Source: Alphaproteobacteria bacterium (lineage in GTDB: Bacteria > Pseudomonadota > Alphaproteobacteria > Rhodobacterales > Rhodobacteraceae). Taken from it: a stretch of DNA of 64,000 nucleotides. The DNA is taken from positions 78,524 through 142,523 of the forward strand of contig JAUIIJ010000006.1 in NCBI GenBank assembly GCA_030431825.1, read 5' to 3'. This document shows positions 9,977 to 19,309 of the stretch, piece after piece (the stretch's first letter is position 1; each line of letters begins with the position of its first letter). Both the position numbers and the translations under genes were made by a program. The notes under the pieces are model-generated. The model saw nothing but the letters and a program-made list of their open reading frames with translations. It made no database searches and had not been told where the DNA came from.

Positions 9977-11844
9977 CTGTTCGCGACTTTGGGCTGACGC
10001 CGCAGCATGGACAGGATCAAGGCCAAGGCGGATGGCGTCATCCCATCTATGCGCGCGGCCTGAGCAATGGTTTCGGGACGCGTCACCGCAAGTTTCTGCC
10101 GCAACTCGTTTGAAAGCCCGCTGATCTTGGAAAAGTCAAAATCCGCCGGTATCGCATGCGCTTCGTCGCGCTTCAGCGCATTTACATCATTTTCCTGTCG
10201 CGCCACGTAGTTGCGATAAAGCGCGTCGCGTTCCACCTGAAGACGCGTATCGGCATCCACCTGTGCCAGCTCTGGCAGCAGAGGTTGCAAATCGGATACC
10301 CCAACGTCAGGAAACGCAAGAACGTCCAGGCCGCTGCGACGCTTGCCATCCTGACTGATTGAAATGCCGGCCTCTGACAGCTCTTTTGGTGTGTAACTGC
10401 GTCCCGTCAGCAATGAGCGCGCGTATTCCAGCTTTTGCAACTTTTTCTCAAAGGCCGCTTTTCGGTCCAAACCCACACAGCCCAATTCGATCCCCAGCGG
10501 CGTCAACCGTTGATCCGCATTATCCGCCCGCAAGGACAGTCTGAACTCCGCGCGGGAGGTAAACATGCGGTACGGTTCGGACACTCCGCGTGTGGTCAGA
10601 TCGTCGATCATGACGCCGATATAACTGTTGGAGCGGCTGAATATGACGGGTGGTCTGCCCTGGATATCAAGCGCCGCATTCAAACCGGCGACCAAACCCT
10701 GCGCCGCGGCTTCCTCGTAACCGGTTGTTCCATTGATCTGGCCAGCCAGATACAGGCCTTTGATATCCCGCAGCTCCAGGGTGGCTGACAACACCCGCGG
10801 ATCGACGTAGTCATATTCAATCGCGTATCCCGGCTGCAGAATTTCCGCGTTTTCCAAGCCCTTGATCGAGTGGACATAATCTTCCTGAACCTCGACCGGC
10901 AGCGAAGTGGAAATGCCGTTTGGATAGATCGTGTGGTCATCTGCGCCCTCGGGTTCCAGAAATATCTGGTGAGAGTCCTTTTCGGCGAAACGCACAATCT
11001 TGTCTTCGATCGAAGGGCAATATCGCGGCCCCACGCCCTCGATATGACCGCCGTACATCGCAGAGCGTGAGATGTTTTTCTGAATGATTTCATGTGTTTT
11101 GGTGTTTGTATGCGTGATACCGCATGAAATTTGCCTTGCCGAAACACCGCTGGACAGGAAAGAGAACAATGTCGGCTCTTCGTCGCCCGGCTGCATTTGT
11201 AAATCTGTCCAGTCGATCGTTCGCCCATCCAGACGCGGCGGCGTTCCCGTTTTCAACCTGCCAAGCGGCAAGCCGAAAGAATCCAGCCTGTTTGCAAGTG
11301 AAACCGAGGGCCTGTCACCCATCCTTCCGCCGGGCCTGGAAACATCACCAATGTGAATGACACCGCGCAAAAAGGTCCCGGTCGTCAGAATGACGGCGCC
11401 AGTCCGCAGCTCCGATCCATCGGCAAGGACAAGGCCCGTCACCTTTTCCTTCTCCATCACGAAATCTGTTGCTTCGCCTTCTATGATGGTCAGGTTTTCG
11501 CGGGTTTCGACCTCGGAAAGTATTGAGTCGCGATAGATTTTTCGATCTGCCTGCGCGCGCGGGCCCTGTACCGCCGGCCCCTTGCGCCGATTGAGCAGCC
11601 GGAACTGAATTCCCGCCCGGTCTGCGACACGGCCCATCACCCCGTCCATGGCGTCGATTTCTCGGACGAGATGCCCTTTGCCCAGCCCGCCGATTGCCGG
11701 GTTACACGACATGACCCCTATTCCGCTTCGGTTCAGCGTGACAAGCGCGGTGTTTGCACCCATTCGAGCAGCGGCATGTGCCGCCTCGACGCCGGCATGA
11801 CCGCCACCTATGACAGCAATGTCAAAATGTTTCACGTGAAACAC
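9973..11844 (-). CDS. mnmG: tRNA uridine-5-carboxymethylaminomethyl(34) synthesis enzyme MnmG (GidA)
   Basis: FAD-dependent enzyme that with MnmE installs cmnm5 on U34 of tRNA wobble positions. 623 residues, the usual length. The FAD-binding [10 protein letters not shown] is at 13-22, the GidA signature [15 protein letters not shown] near 270-284, and [17 protein letters not shown] near 368-384. The start is a GTG at 11844 whose first codons (MFHVK) are written over a second parS site. Three bases separate it from mnmE. Confidence 0.98.
   Translation of the reverse strand: MFHVKHFDIAVIGGGHAGVEAAHAAARMGANTALVTLNRSGIGVMSCNPAIGGLGKGHLVREIDAMDGVMGRVADRAGIQFRLLNRRKGPAVQGPRAQADRKIYRDSILSEVETRENLTIIEGEATDFVMEKEKVTGLVLADGSELRTGAVILTTGTFLRGVIHIGDVSRPGGRMGDRPSVSLANRLDSFGLPLGRLKTGTPPRLDGRTIDWTDLQMQPGDEEPTLFSFLSSGVSARQISCGITHTNTKTHEIIQKNISRSAMYGGHIEGVGPRYCPSIEDKIVRFAEKDSHQIFLEPEGADDHTIYPNGISTSLPVEVQEDYVHSIKGLENAEILQPGYAIEYDYVDPRVLSATLELRDIKGLYLAGQINGTTGYEEAAAQGLVAGLNAALDIQGRPPVIFSRSNSYIGVMIDDLTTRGVSEPYRMFTSRAEFRLSLRADNADQRLTPLGIELGCVGLDRKAAFEKKLQKLEYARSLLTGRSYTPKELSEAGISISQDGKRRSGLDVLAFPDVGVSDLQPLLPELAQVDADTRLQVERDALYRNYVARQENDVNALKRDEAHAIPADFDFSKISGLSNELRQKLAVTRPETIAQAARIDGMTPSALALILSMLRRQPKVANR
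11828..11843. promoter_or_regulatory. parS site 2 (at mnmG start)
   Basis: TGTTTCACGTGAAACA again, an exact parS consensus, adjoining the mnmG GTG start. It is 1.9 kb from site 1 and about 3.4 kb from the predicted origin. Confidence 0.95.
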
Positions 11845-11847
11845 TCC

Positions 11848-13134
11848 TCACTTACCCAGACAGAAACTGGCAAAGATTTCATCCAGCAGGTTTTCGACAT
11901 CCACGCGCCCGACAAGCTCCTCAAGAAATCGAATCGCCGTTCTCAGTTCTTCTGCCACCATTTCATACTGTTCACTGCGATTGGACAAAAGTGCTTGCGC
12001 CTTTTCCAGAGCAGATTCGGCCCGCAGCATTGCGATCCTGTGACGCTCGCGCGTTGCTACACCTGCTCGTGCCGATCTGTACTGCAGTATCTCGGAAATA
12101 CGCGAAATCAGGTCCGACACCCCTTCGCCCGTCAAACCGGAAACGGACCCGGACTTGACCTGCCGCAAATCCGCCTTGGGCCGTACGAGAATATCGTCCT
12201 TCTGAAACGGCACATGCAACTCCGCGGGGTCTTCGGCCAGAAAAACCCTGAGATCCGCGTTTTCTGCCCGGGACCTGGCCAGAGAAATACCGATTTTCTC
12301 TACTTCGTCAGTGGTTTCGCGCAGGCCCGCCGTATCCAGAAAAGTCACGGCAAGCCCGGCAAGATCCATGCGAACCTCGATGACATCGCGTGTCGTGCCC
12401 GCAAATTCGGAAGTAATGGCAGCGTCCCGTCCGGCGAGGGTATTCAGCAAGGTTGACTTGCCCACATTCGGCGCACCGACAATCGCCACCTCATAACCAC
12501 TTCGAATCCGCTCTGCGATCTGCACACCGGCTGTTTCAGTCCTGAGATCCGACACGACCTGATCGATCAGCGATGACACCTCCGGCGTTACATCCGTCGG
12601 AATATCCTCGTCGGCAAAGTCGATTACCGCCTCGATCAGCGACGCCGCGCGGATAAGAGAGGCACGCCATATTTCGGCAATTTCTCCCAGGCGTCCGGAC
12701 AGAACCTCTTGCGCCTGTCGCCGCTGGCTTTCGGTCTCGGCCTCGATAAGATCCGCCAGACCTTCGACCTGAGACAAATCCAGCTTGCCGTTCTCCATCG
12801 CCCGCCTGGTGAACTCTCCGGGTTCAGCCAAGCGCAAATCCGGAAGTTGCCCAAGCGTGCGCAAGACAGCCGTCACAACCGCGATACTGCCGTGAAGATG
12901 AAACTCCACAACGTCTTCGCCGGTAAAGCTCGCTGGCGCAAAAAAGTTCAGTACAACGGCATCGTCTAGATGCTCACCCTCTATATCGTGTAGTGAGCAT
13001 ACCTGCATACCACGACTCGTGGCTTCACGACCGGTCAGGCGCGCAGAAACCATATGCGCATGCGGCCCGGAAATGCGGACAACGGCAACACCCGCCTTCC
13101 CTTGCGCACTGGCAAGCGCAAAGATCGTATCCAT
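11848..13134 (-). CDS. mnmE: tRNA modification GTPase MnmE (TrmE)
   Basis: Potassium-activated GTPase partner of MnmG in wobble-uridine modification. 428 residues. The N-terminal formyl-THF-binding-like domain opens with DTIFALAS; the G1 loop GAPNVGKST is near 219-227, [16 protein letters not shown] forms G3 and switch II, and the conserved C-terminal CLGK ends the protein. Start at ATG 13134. It lies between rho and mnmG on the same strand. Confidence 0.98.
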   Translation of the reverse strand: MDTIFALASAQGKAGVAVVRISGPHAHMVSARLTGREATSRGMQVCSLHDIEGEHLDDAVVLNFFAPASFTGEDVVEFHLHGSIAVVTAVLRTLGQLPDLRLAEPGEFTRRAMENGKLDLSQVEGLADLIEAETESQRRQAQEVLSGRLGEIAEIWRASLIRAASLIEAVIDFADEDIPTDVTPEVSSLIDQVVSDLRTETAGVQIAERIRSGYEVAIVGAPNVGKSTLLNTLAGRDAAITSEFAGTTRDVIEVRMDLAGLAVTFLDTAGLRETTDEVEKIGISLARSRAENADLRVFLAEDPAELHVPFQKDDILVRPKADLRQVKSGSVSGLTGEGVSDLISRISEILQYRSARAGVATRERHRIAMLRAESALEKAQALLSNRSEQYEMVAEELRTAIRFLEELVGRVDVENLLDEIFASFCLGK

Positions 13135-13162
13135 AAAATACCTCCGTACCGGCAGACCGGGA

Positions 13163-14434
13163 TCAGGTATTCATCGAGTCAAAGAAATCGCTGTTGCTCT
13201 TGGTCTGCTTCAACTTGGAAATCAGGAATTCGATGGCATCAGTCGTTCCCATCGGGTTCAGGATACGACGCAGAACAAAGGTCTTTTGCAGGTCGACCTT
13301 ATCGACCAGGAGATCTTCCTTGCGCGTCCCGGATTTCAGAATGTCGATAGCCGGGTAAACCCGCTTGTCCGCGATCTTGCGATCCAGAACGATTTCGCTG
13401 TTACCGGTGCCCTTGAATTCCTCAAAGATAACTTCGTCCATCCGGCTGCCGGTATCGATCAACGCAGTCGCAATGATGGTCAGCGAGCCACCTTCCTCGA
13501 TGTTGCGCGCCGCACCAAAGAAGCGTTTGGGCCGCTGCAGCGCGTTTGCGTCAACACCACCTGTCAGAACCTTGCCAGACGATGGAACCACCGTGTTAAA
13601 GGCTCTACCAAGTCTTGTGATCGAGTCGAGGAGAATAACAACATCTCGCTTGTGCTCGACCAGACGCTTGGCCTTTTCAATGACCATCTCACTCACCGCG
13701 ACGTGCCGGGTTGCCGGTTCATCAAAGGTCGAGGATACCACCTCGCCTTTTACGGAACGCTGCATGTCGGTCACTTCTTCCGGTCGTTCGTCGATCAGCA
13801 GGACAATCAGATAACATTCCGGATGGTTGCGTTCGATCGAGTGGGCAATGTTTTGCAGGATCACGGTCTTACCCGTCCGCGGCGGCGCAACGATCAGAGA
13901 ACGCTGGCCCTTGCCGATGGGTGCGACAAGATCGATGATCCGCGCCGTCCGATCCTTGATTGTCGGATCCTCGATCTCCATCTTCAGCCGCTCATCGGGA
14001 TAGAGCGGTGTCAGGTTGTCGAACGCAATCTTGTGACGCGCCTTTTCCGGCTCTTCGAAATTGATCGATGCAACGTTGGTCAGCGCGAAATAGCGTTCGT
14101 TGTCATTCGGTGCTTCGATGACACCGTCAATCGTATCACCGGTCCGCAAGGAATATTTGCGGATCATTTCCGGCGAAACGTAAATGTCATCCGGACCCGG
14201 CAGATAGTTGGCTTCCGGTGACCGCAAGAAGCCGAATCCGTCCTGCAGCACTTCCAGAACGCCGTCACCCGAGACTTCCCAGCCTTCATCCGCGCGTTCA
14301 CGCAGGATCTGGAACATCATCTCGCCTTTGCGCATGGTCGAGGCATTTTCGATCTCAAGCTCTTCGGCCATAGCCAACAGGTCGGTGGGGCTATTTGCCT
14401 TAAGATCAGCAAGGCTCAGCTTTTCAACGCTCAT
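13163..14434 (-). CDS. rho: Transcription termination factor Rho
   Basis: Hexameric RNA helicase that ends transcription at C-rich unstructured RNA. 423 residues, close to the usual 420. It shows an N-terminal Rho-N helical part, the cold-shock-like RNA-binding block (GFGFLRS near 70), Walker [10 protein letters not shown] near 181-189, and [13 protein letters not shown] near 211-223. The stop is 28 bases upstream of the mnmE start. Confidence 0.98.
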   Translation of the reverse strand: MSVEKLSLADLKANSPTDLLAMAEELEIENASTMRKGEMMFQILRERADEGWEVSGDGVLEVLQDGFGFLRSPEANYLPGPDDIYVSPEMIRKYSLRTGDTIDGVIEAPNDNERYFALTNVASINFEEPEKARHKIAFDNLTPLYPDERLKMEIEDPTIKDRTARIIDLVAPIGKGQRSLIVAPPRTGKTVILQNIAHSIERNHPECYLIVLLIDERPEEVTDMQRSVKGEVVSSTFDEPATRHVAVSEMVIEKAKRLVEHKRDVVILLDSITRLGRAFNTVVPSSGKVLTGGVDANALQRPKRFFGAARNIEEGGSLTIIATALIDTGSRMDEVIFEEFKGTGNSEIVLDRKIADKRVYPAIDILKSGTRKEDLLVDKVDLQKTFVLRRILNPMGTTDAIEFLISKLKQTKSNSDFFDSMNT

Positions 14435-14557
14435 GTATATGTCGCCTGTCTGCGGACGATCATCCTCGGCCGCGATATCTCGGAATAGGGAAAAACAATG
14501 CCCGGACGGGCAAGTTCGCTGCTTCTATCTCAATATCCGGGCGCGAGTCAATTCGGA
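14435..14557. other. rho-hemJ intergenic region
   Basis: Apart from a short GCCCGgaCGGGC inverted repeat near 14500, no recognisable element. It separates two same-strand genes and probably holds the rho promoter or leader. Confidence 0.3.
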
Positions 14558-15007
14558 TCAGAACCGCACAACCACCGACAAGACAATGATGATCATCAAC
14601 ACGGTCGGCAGTTCGTTCATCATGCGAAACTGCCTGCCCGTCCAGGTGTTGGTTCCGTTCAGCAAATCCTTGCGACGCCAACCCAGCCAGTGATGGAACC
14701 AGGACATGACCAGAACCGCGGCGGCCTTTGTCCAGGGCCAGACTTCCGACCAGTCCACGATTCCCGGGGTGAAGACGAGACACAGGCCAAAGACCCAGGT
14801 TGCCACAAAGGCCGGATTCATGATGGCGCGCAGCAGTTTGACTTCCATCATCTCGAATACATCGGTCATGTCCTTGTTGCCCTGGGCGCGTTCAACATGG
14901 TGAACGAACAGTCTTGGAAGATAAAAGAGACCCGCCATCCAGCTGATCACGGACATGATGTGAAATGCCTTGGTCCAGGGATAGATGCTCGCCAGAAAAT
15001 CGGTCAT
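14558..15007 (-). CDS. hemJ: Protoporphyrinogen IX oxidase HemJ
   Basis: Membrane enzyme oxidising protoporphyrinogen IX to protoporphyrin IX, the oxygen-dependent route in most alphaproteobacteria lacking HemG/HemY. 149 residues with four hydrophobic segments. Conserved residues include HIMSVISWMAGLFYLPRLFVH near 16-36, with the family histidine, and a WTGRQFRMMNE block near 122-132. ATG at 15007 is preferred over the in-frame GTG at 15013 because gagg lies five bases before it. It borders the putative origin. Confidence 0.93.
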   Translation of the reverse strand: MTDFLASIYPWTKAFHIMSVISWMAGLFYLPRLFVHHVERAQGNKDMTDVFEMMEVKLLRAIMNPAFVATWVFGLCLVFTPGIVDWSEVWPWTKAAAVLVMSWFHHWLGWRRKDLLNGTNTWTGRQFRMMNELPTVLMIIIVLSVVVRF

Positions 15008-15092
15008 GGACACCTCGGAGTGTTGGTTGGGTCTCCCTAATATTAAAAAAGAAAAGAAGAAAGGATGATGGTTATGTAGGTTGCTCCGATCC

Positions 15093-15101
15093 TGTGGATC
15101 A
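15093..15101 (-). promoter_or_regulatory. DnaA box (TGATCCACA type)
   Basis: Reads TGATCCACA on the minus strand, the G-box form described for the Caulobacter origin and one base from the TTATCCACA consensus. Confidence 0.6.
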
Positions 15102-15118
15102 AACGACCATCCCCGGAG

Positions 15119-15127
15119 TTTTACACA
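15119..15127 (+). promoter_or_regulatory. DnaA box TTTTACACA
   Basis: Matches the relaxed consensus TTWTNCACA and lies at the left edge of the AT-rich stretch. Confidence 0.55.
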
Positions 15128-15208
15128 TGTTCAGACGTTGTTAAGAAGTTTCCTCATAAATCGAGAAAGTCTCTAAATATTTACTAATTTTCAATTAGTT
15201 GACTGGAA

Positions 15209-15223
15209 TTAACGAAGTGTTAA
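15209..15223. promoter_or_regulatory. CtrA-type binding site in the origin
   Basis: TTAA-CGAAGTG-TTAA is an exact match to the full CtrA recognition motif TTAA-N7-TTAA. It ends two bases before the DnaA box at 15226-15234, so CtrA and DnaA could compete as in Caulobacter. Occupancy is inferred. Confidence 0.6.
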
Positions 15224-15225
15224 CC

Positions 15226-15234
15226 TGTGTATAA
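15226..15234 (-). promoter_or_regulatory. DnaA box TTATACACA
   Basis: Exact match to TTWTNCACA on the minus strand, next to the CtrA motif at 15209-15223. Confidence 0.6.
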
Positions 15235-15405
15235 ATCGCGAATAAACCCATTACATCACCGATCTGCACAGCTCTGGCGTTATCCTTATCCAGCCGGGAT
15301 GAACCCGATATGGAATCTTTGCAATCCCGGTTTTTTCTTCGGCTTGCATGCGAGATCGAAAACCGTTCAACTCTGTCCCGCGCGATCCTCAAAACTGCAC
15401 AACGG

Positions 15406-15414
15406 TTATCCACA
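15406..15414 (+). promoter_or_regulatory. Perfect DnaA box abutting the maf start codon
   Basis: TTATCCACA, the strongest DnaA box sequence. Its last base is the A of the maf ATG, so DnaA bound here would cover the maf start region. Confidence 0.7.
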
Positions 15415-16013
15415 TGACTGTCCCGATCATACTGGCCTCCGGATCATCCATCCGGGCGCAAATGCTGAGAAATGCCGGGCTCGATTTCGAGATCAGCGTC
15501 CCTCGCGTGGACGAGGAATCGATCAAGTCGGCCCTTCTGGCCGAAGAGGCATCGCCGCGCGACATTGCCGATGCGCTGGCTGAAATGAAGGCCCGCAAAG
15601 TCAGCGACAAGACTCCCGGCGCGCTGGTTATCGGTTGCGACCAGGTACTGGATTTCGAGCGAAGGCTGCTGTCCAAGCCGAAAACACCCGAAGATGCCCA
15701 TGCACAGCTTGTTGCGCTACGTGGAAAAAGGCACAGCTTGCTGTCGGCCGCGGTGATTTATCAGGACAGCGCGCCACTCTGGCGACATGTCGGTCAGGTC
15801 AGGTTGCGCATGCGGGACTTTTCAGATGCCTACCTGTCTGGTTATATCACGCGCAACTGGGAGAGCATTCGCCACGCTGTTGGTGCATACAAGCTTGAAG
15901 AAGAGGGGGTGCGCCTGTTCAGTAGTATCGACGGCGACTATTTCAACGTCCTGGGCATGCCCTTGTTGGAACTGCTGAATTTTCTGGCGCTACGTGGAGA
16001 GATCGAGCAATGA
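15414..16013 (+). CDS. maf: Maf family nucleotide pyrophosphatase
   Basis: Maf proteins hydrolyse modified or canonical nucleoside triphosphates to monophosphates. 199 residues. The phosphate-binding [11 protein letters not shown] is at 8-18, with the acidic CDQ motif near 77 (canonical A-D-T here is C-D-Q). The frame opens at 15348, but the ATG at 15414 starts exactly where the family does. No ribosome site precedes it, so leaderless translation is possible. First gene of maf-aroE-coaE-dnaQ; overlaps aroE by four bases. Confidence 0.93.
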   Translation: MTVPIILASGSSIRAQMLRNAGLDFEISVPRVDEESIKSALLAEEASPRDIADALAEMKARKVSDKTPGALVIGCDQVLDFERRLLSKPKTPEDAHAQLVALRGKRHSLLSAAVIYQDSAPLWRHVGQVRLRMRDFSDAYLSGYITRNWESIRHAVGAYKLEEEGVRLFSSIDGDYFNVLGMPLLELLNFLALRGEIEQ

Positions 16014-16843
16014 CACAGCCGCGCATCCCCCTGGCGGGGGTCATTGGCTCGCCAATCGCACATTCGCGGTCTCCGCTGCTGCATGGACACTGGCTGCGAA
16101 CGTATGGCATTCGCGGCCATTACATACCGATGGACGTGCATGAAAACGATCTGGAACGGGTTTTGCGCACCTTGCCGGCAATGGGTTTTGTCGGAGTCAA
16201 TGTCACGGTCCCGCACAAGGAAAAGGTGATGGCTTTCGCCGATCAGATCACTGATCGGGCAATTCTTATCGGGGCGGCCAACACGCTGATTTTTCGCAAT
16301 GCGGGATCAATATTAGCCGATAACACAGACGGTTATGGTTTCATCGAAAACTTGCGCAGCGGTGCCCCGGACTGGCGCGCCGAATCTGGCCCCGCGCTGG
16401 TTTTGGGCGCGGGGGGTGCCGCGCGCGCCGTGATTTCGTCGCTCGTCGATGCGGGCGTCCCCGAGGTTGTCCTGTCCAACCGTACCCGCCTGAGAGCGGA
16501 ACGGCTCAAGGCGGATTTCGGGCACCGGATCCGCGTCGTCGACTGGGTGCAGGCAGGAAGCGCCGTCAAGGACGCCGCACTGGTGGTCAACACCACGTCG
16601 CTGGGCATGTCGGGTCAGCCTGCGCTTTCGGTGCCGCTCGACGGTTTGCATCCGGGCATGGTCGTGACCGACCTTGTCTATACGCCGCTTGAAACCGGTC
16701 TGCTGGCCGCCGCGCGCAAAGCCGGCTGCACGACCGTTGACGGGCTTGGCATGTTGCTGTTTCAGGCGGTTCCGGGATTTGAACGATGGTTCGGTACGCG
16801 GCCGGAAATTGACGAGGCGACCCGCGCCGCCGCCCTGAAATGA
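16010..16843 (+). CDS. aroE: Shikimate 5-dehydrogenase
   Basis: Reduces 3-dehydroshikimate to shikimate with NADPH in aromatic amino acid synthesis. 277 residues. The shikimate-binding [13 protein letters not shown] is near 12-24, the catalytic lysine in [10 protein letters not shown] near 64-73, the aspartate in NTDGYGF near 103-109, and the dinucleotide loop GAGGAARAV near 131-139. Overlaps maf and coaE by four bases at each end. Confidence 0.98.
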   Translation: MTQPRIPLAGVIGSPIAHSRSPLLHGHWLRTYGIRGHYIPMDVHENDLERVLRTLPAMGFVGVNVTVPHKEKVMAFADQITDRAILIGAANTLIFRNAGSILADNTDGYGFIENLRSGAPDWRAESGPALVLGAGGAARAVISSLVDAGVPEVVLSNRTRLRAERLKADFGHRIRVVDWVQAGSAVKDAALVVNTTSLGMSGQPALSVPLDGLHPGMVVTDLVYTPLETGLLAAARKAGCTTVDGLGMLLFQAVPGFERWFGTRPEIDEATRAAALK

Positions 16844-17433
16844 GCTTTCTTCTCGGACTGACGGGCTCAATCGGCATGGGCAAAAGCACCACGGCACAGA
16901 TGTTTGTCGACGAGGGATGCGCGCTGTGGGACGCTGACGCCGCCGTTCACCGGATCTACGCGGCCAATGGTGCTGCTGTGGAACCGCTTGGCGCGTTGTT
17001 TCCGCAGGCGATCCGTTCAGGTGCCGTGGACCGGGCGGTGTTGAAAGAGATCATTTCGAACGACCCTTCCGCGCTTCGAAAAATCGAATCCGTGGTGCAT
17101 CCGCTTGTTGCCGAAGATCGCCGCCAGTTTCGCGCCGGTGCGACCCGGGACATTCTTGTCTTTGATATTCCCCTGCTTTTTGAAACCGGTGGCGATGCGG
17201 GGATGGATGCGGTCGCCTGTGTGTCTGTACCGCCTGAAATTCAACGGGCGCGTGTTCTCGATCGCGGAACAATGACGCAGGAACAATTCGAGATGATCCG
17301 CGCGAAACAGATGCCCGACGAAGAAAAGCGCGCGCGCTCGGATTTCGTGATCATAACCGATACGCTGGACCATGCCCGCACCCAGGTGCAGGCGATCGTT
17401 GCGCACATCAGGAGAGAGTCAAACCATGCGTGA
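16840..17433 (+). CDS. coaE: Dephospho-CoA kinase
   Basis: Last step of coenzyme A synthesis, phosphorylating dephospho-CoA. 197 residues. P-loop GSIGMGKST at about 9-17, the DADAAVH aspartate motif near 32-38, and the LLFETGGD lid segment near 112-119. It overlaps aroE by four bases and runs eight bases into dnaQ. Confidence 0.97.
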   Translation: MSFLLGLTGSIGMGKSTTAQMFVDEGCALWDADAAVHRIYAANGAAVEPLGALFPQAIRSGAVDRAVLKEIISNDPSALRKIESVVHPLVAEDRRQFRAGATRDILVFDIPLLFETGGDAGMDAVACVSVPPEIQRARVLDRGTMTQEQFEMIRAKQMPDEEKRARSDFVIITDTLDHARTQVQAIVAHIRRESNHA

Positions 17434-18112
17434 AATCGTGCTGGATACGGAAACCACCGGCTTTGATCCCGAGTCGGGCGACCGGATCGTCGAGATCGGC
17501 GCGGTTGAGTTGCACAATCATGTTGCCACGGGGCGCACCTATCACCAGTATATCAACCCGGAACGCAGCATGCCCCAAGAGGCGTTCGAGGTGCATGGCC
17601 TGGGCGACGATTTCCTGCGCGACAAACCGAAATTTGCCGAGATCGGCCAGGCGTTTCTCGATTTTGTGGGCGATGCCAAGCTGGTCATTCACAACGCGGC
17701 GTTCGACATGAAGTTCCTGAATGCCGAACTGGGCTGGATGAACCTTCCGAAACTGCCGTGGGAACAGGCGATTGATACGCTGGAAATCGCCCGGAAACGA
17801 TTCCCCGGCTCCCCGGCCTCGCTCGATGCGCTGTGTCGGCGTTTTGCAATCGACAACTCGGCGCGCACGCTGCACGGAGCGTTGCTGGACTCTGAAATCC
17901 TCGCGGAAGTGTATCTGGAACTGATCGGCGGTCGTCAGCCGGATTTCGCGTTGTCCGCCGGGTCGCAACAGGGCGGCGGCGCTGCCGGTGACAGCTGGCG
18001 ACCGTCACCAAGGGTCAAGCCCCTGCCCGCCCGCATCACCGAGGAAGAACGCAAGGCGCATGCCGAGTTTGTCGCAAAGCTCGGCGAAAAGGCGCTCTGG
18101 TCGCGCGCCTGA
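17426..18112 (+). CDS. dnaQ: DNA polymerase III epsilon subunit
   Basis: 3'-5' proofreading exonuclease of the replicative polymerase. 228 residues. DEDDh motifs: ExoI DTETTG at 6-11, ExoII HNAAFDMKFLN near 89-99, ExoIII with H and D in LHGALLDSEIL near 149-159. ATG 17426 is chosen because aggagag (17410-17416) precedes it and the frame upstream to 17372 is inside coaE. The C-terminal tail after about 175 would bind the alpha subunit. Confidence 0.96.
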   Translation: MREIVLDTETTGFDPESGDRIVEIGAVELHNHVATGRTYHQYINPERSMPQEAFEVHGLGDDFLRDKPKFAEIGQAFLDFVGDAKLVIHNAAFDMKFLNAELGWMNLPKLPWEQAIDTLEIARKRFPGSPASLDALCRRFAIDNSARTLHGALLDSEILAEVYLELIGGRQPDFALSAGSQQGGGAAGDSWRPSPRVKPLPARITEEERKAHAEFVAKLGEKALWSRA

Positions 18113-18151
18113 ACGAGGCCGGAGCCAGGTGAATCAGACGCGCGAAACCGA

Positions 18152-18655
18152 TCAGGCGTTGGTCGGCTGTGCCTCTTGCGCCTGTTGCCGGCGCGCGATT
18201 TCGGCGCGGTAAAGCTGGACGAAGTCGATGTTTTCCAGGTTCAGAGGCGGATAGCCACCATCACGGGTCACGTCGCTGACGATGCGGCGCAGGAACGGGA
18301 ACAACATGCGCGGGCATTCGATCAGCAGGAAAGGATGCAGCTGCTCTTCCGGCACGCCTTCGATATGGAATACGCCGGCATAGTCGATTTCGAGCAGGAA
18401 CAGCGCTTCGCCACCGTCCTTGGCCTTGGATTGCACGTTGAGCTTGATCGAAACTTCGTACTGGTGCTCGGTGCCACGCTTCTTGGCATCCAGATTGACC
18501 TGAACGCTGACATCGGGTTTGACTTCGCCCGTCGCACCCTTTTGGGCCATGACGTTTTCAAAAGACAAATCGCGCACGAATTGCCCCAGAATGTTCATTT
18601 TCACCTGCGGCTGTTGTTGGCCGCCATTTGCAGCGGCTGCGCCGTTGTCAGACAT
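18152..18655 (-). CDS. secB: Protein-export chaperone SecB
   Basis: Tetrameric cytoplasmic chaperone that keeps preproteins unfolded and hands them to SecA. 167 residues; the core VKMNILGQFVRDLSFENV is near 18-35 and the C-terminal YPPLNLENIDFVQLY block near 139-153. Convergent with dnaQ. A Gln/Ala-rich N-terminal extension of about 17 residues precedes the core. Confidence 0.97.
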   Translation of the reverse strand: MSDNGAAAANGGQQQPQVKMNILGQFVRDLSFENVMAQKGATGEVKPDVSVQVNLDAKKRGTEHQYEVSIKLNVQSKAKDGGEALFLLEIDYAGVFHIEGVPEEQLHPFLLIECPRMLFPFLRRIVSDVTRDGGYPPLNLENIDFVQLYRAEIARRQQAQEAQPTNA

Positions 18656-18716
18656 CGAAAAGCTCCTCGAAACAAGATTTGCCGTTGCTTAGCAGCTTGG
18701 CCGGGGCATCTCAATG

Positions 18717-19202
18717 CTACTTGCTGTCCTCGACCCAACCTGACGGGCCGCTTCGCGGTTTTCGCTCCGGGGTCACGTCCTGGTATTCGCCGTCGATCAC
18801 GTCATCCGGTCTGTGCGGTTGCTGCGCGGGGCCCGGACCCATCTGAAACTGATGTACCTGTACACGCGCGCGCAGGTACTGGTAAACCGCCTTGCGCACC
18901 GGGGGCATCAAAAGCGCGAATCCGAGCGCGTCGGTAAAGAAACCGGGCGTCAACAGCAGCGCACCCGACAAAAGGATCATCGCACCGTGGGCCAGCGGTT
19001 CGGTCGGATCGTTCAATTCGGCAAAGGAATTGCGCAGCTCGCCCATGGCGACCCGACCCTGCGAGCGAACCAGAGTCGTGCCCAGGATCGCGGTCAAAAC
19101 CACGATTGCCAGCGTCGGCCAGAGCCCAATCAGCCCGCCAACCTGGATAAAGAGGCCGATTTCGATCAGTGGCACCAGCAAAAACGCCAGAAACAGGTAC
19201 AT
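18717..19202 (-). CDS. fxsA: FxsA family membrane protein
   Basis: FxsA is an inner-membrane protein known for excluding phage T7 F-restriction effects in E. coli; its normal role is unclear. 161 residues with hydrophobic segments near 1-20, 25-45 and 75-100, the family GTTLVRSQG near 41-49 and a polar cytoplasmic tail rich in Pro and Gln. Divergent from the Tim44-domain gene, about 107 bases apart. Confidence 0.93.
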   Translation of the reverse strand: MYLFLAFLLVPLIEIGLFIQVGGLIGLWPTLAIVVLTAILGTTLVRSQGRVAMGELRNSFAELNDPTEPLAHGAMILLSGALLLTPGFFTDALGFALLMPPVRKAVYQYLRARVQVHQFQMGPGPAQQPHRPDDVIDGEYQDVTPERKPRSGPSGWVEDSK

Positions 19203-19309
19203 TGCGCGTTTCCTTTCCCGTATGTGGCGAGGTAGACTTGACCCCGCCCGTGACCTACATAAGTGCCACAGGCAAGGCTTACAAAGCCCAACACGAACAT
19301 GAGGTCCAA

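Larger units (their letters stand above)
15008..15413. other. Putative chromosomal replication origin (oriC)
   Basis: About 400 gene-free, strikingly AT-rich bases (especially 15129-15240). DnaA-box matches: TGATCCACA on the minus strand at 15093-15101, TTTTACACA at 15119-15127, TTATACACA on the minus strand at 15226-15234, TTATCCAGC at 15286-15294 (partial) and TTATCCACA at 15406-15414 (perfect). A perfect TTAA-N7-TTAA CtrA motif is at 15209-15223. Genes on both sides run away from it, and parABS lies within 8 kb. These features and the heme-gene neighbour fit alphaproteobacterial oriC. Function is inferred. Confidence 0.8.
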
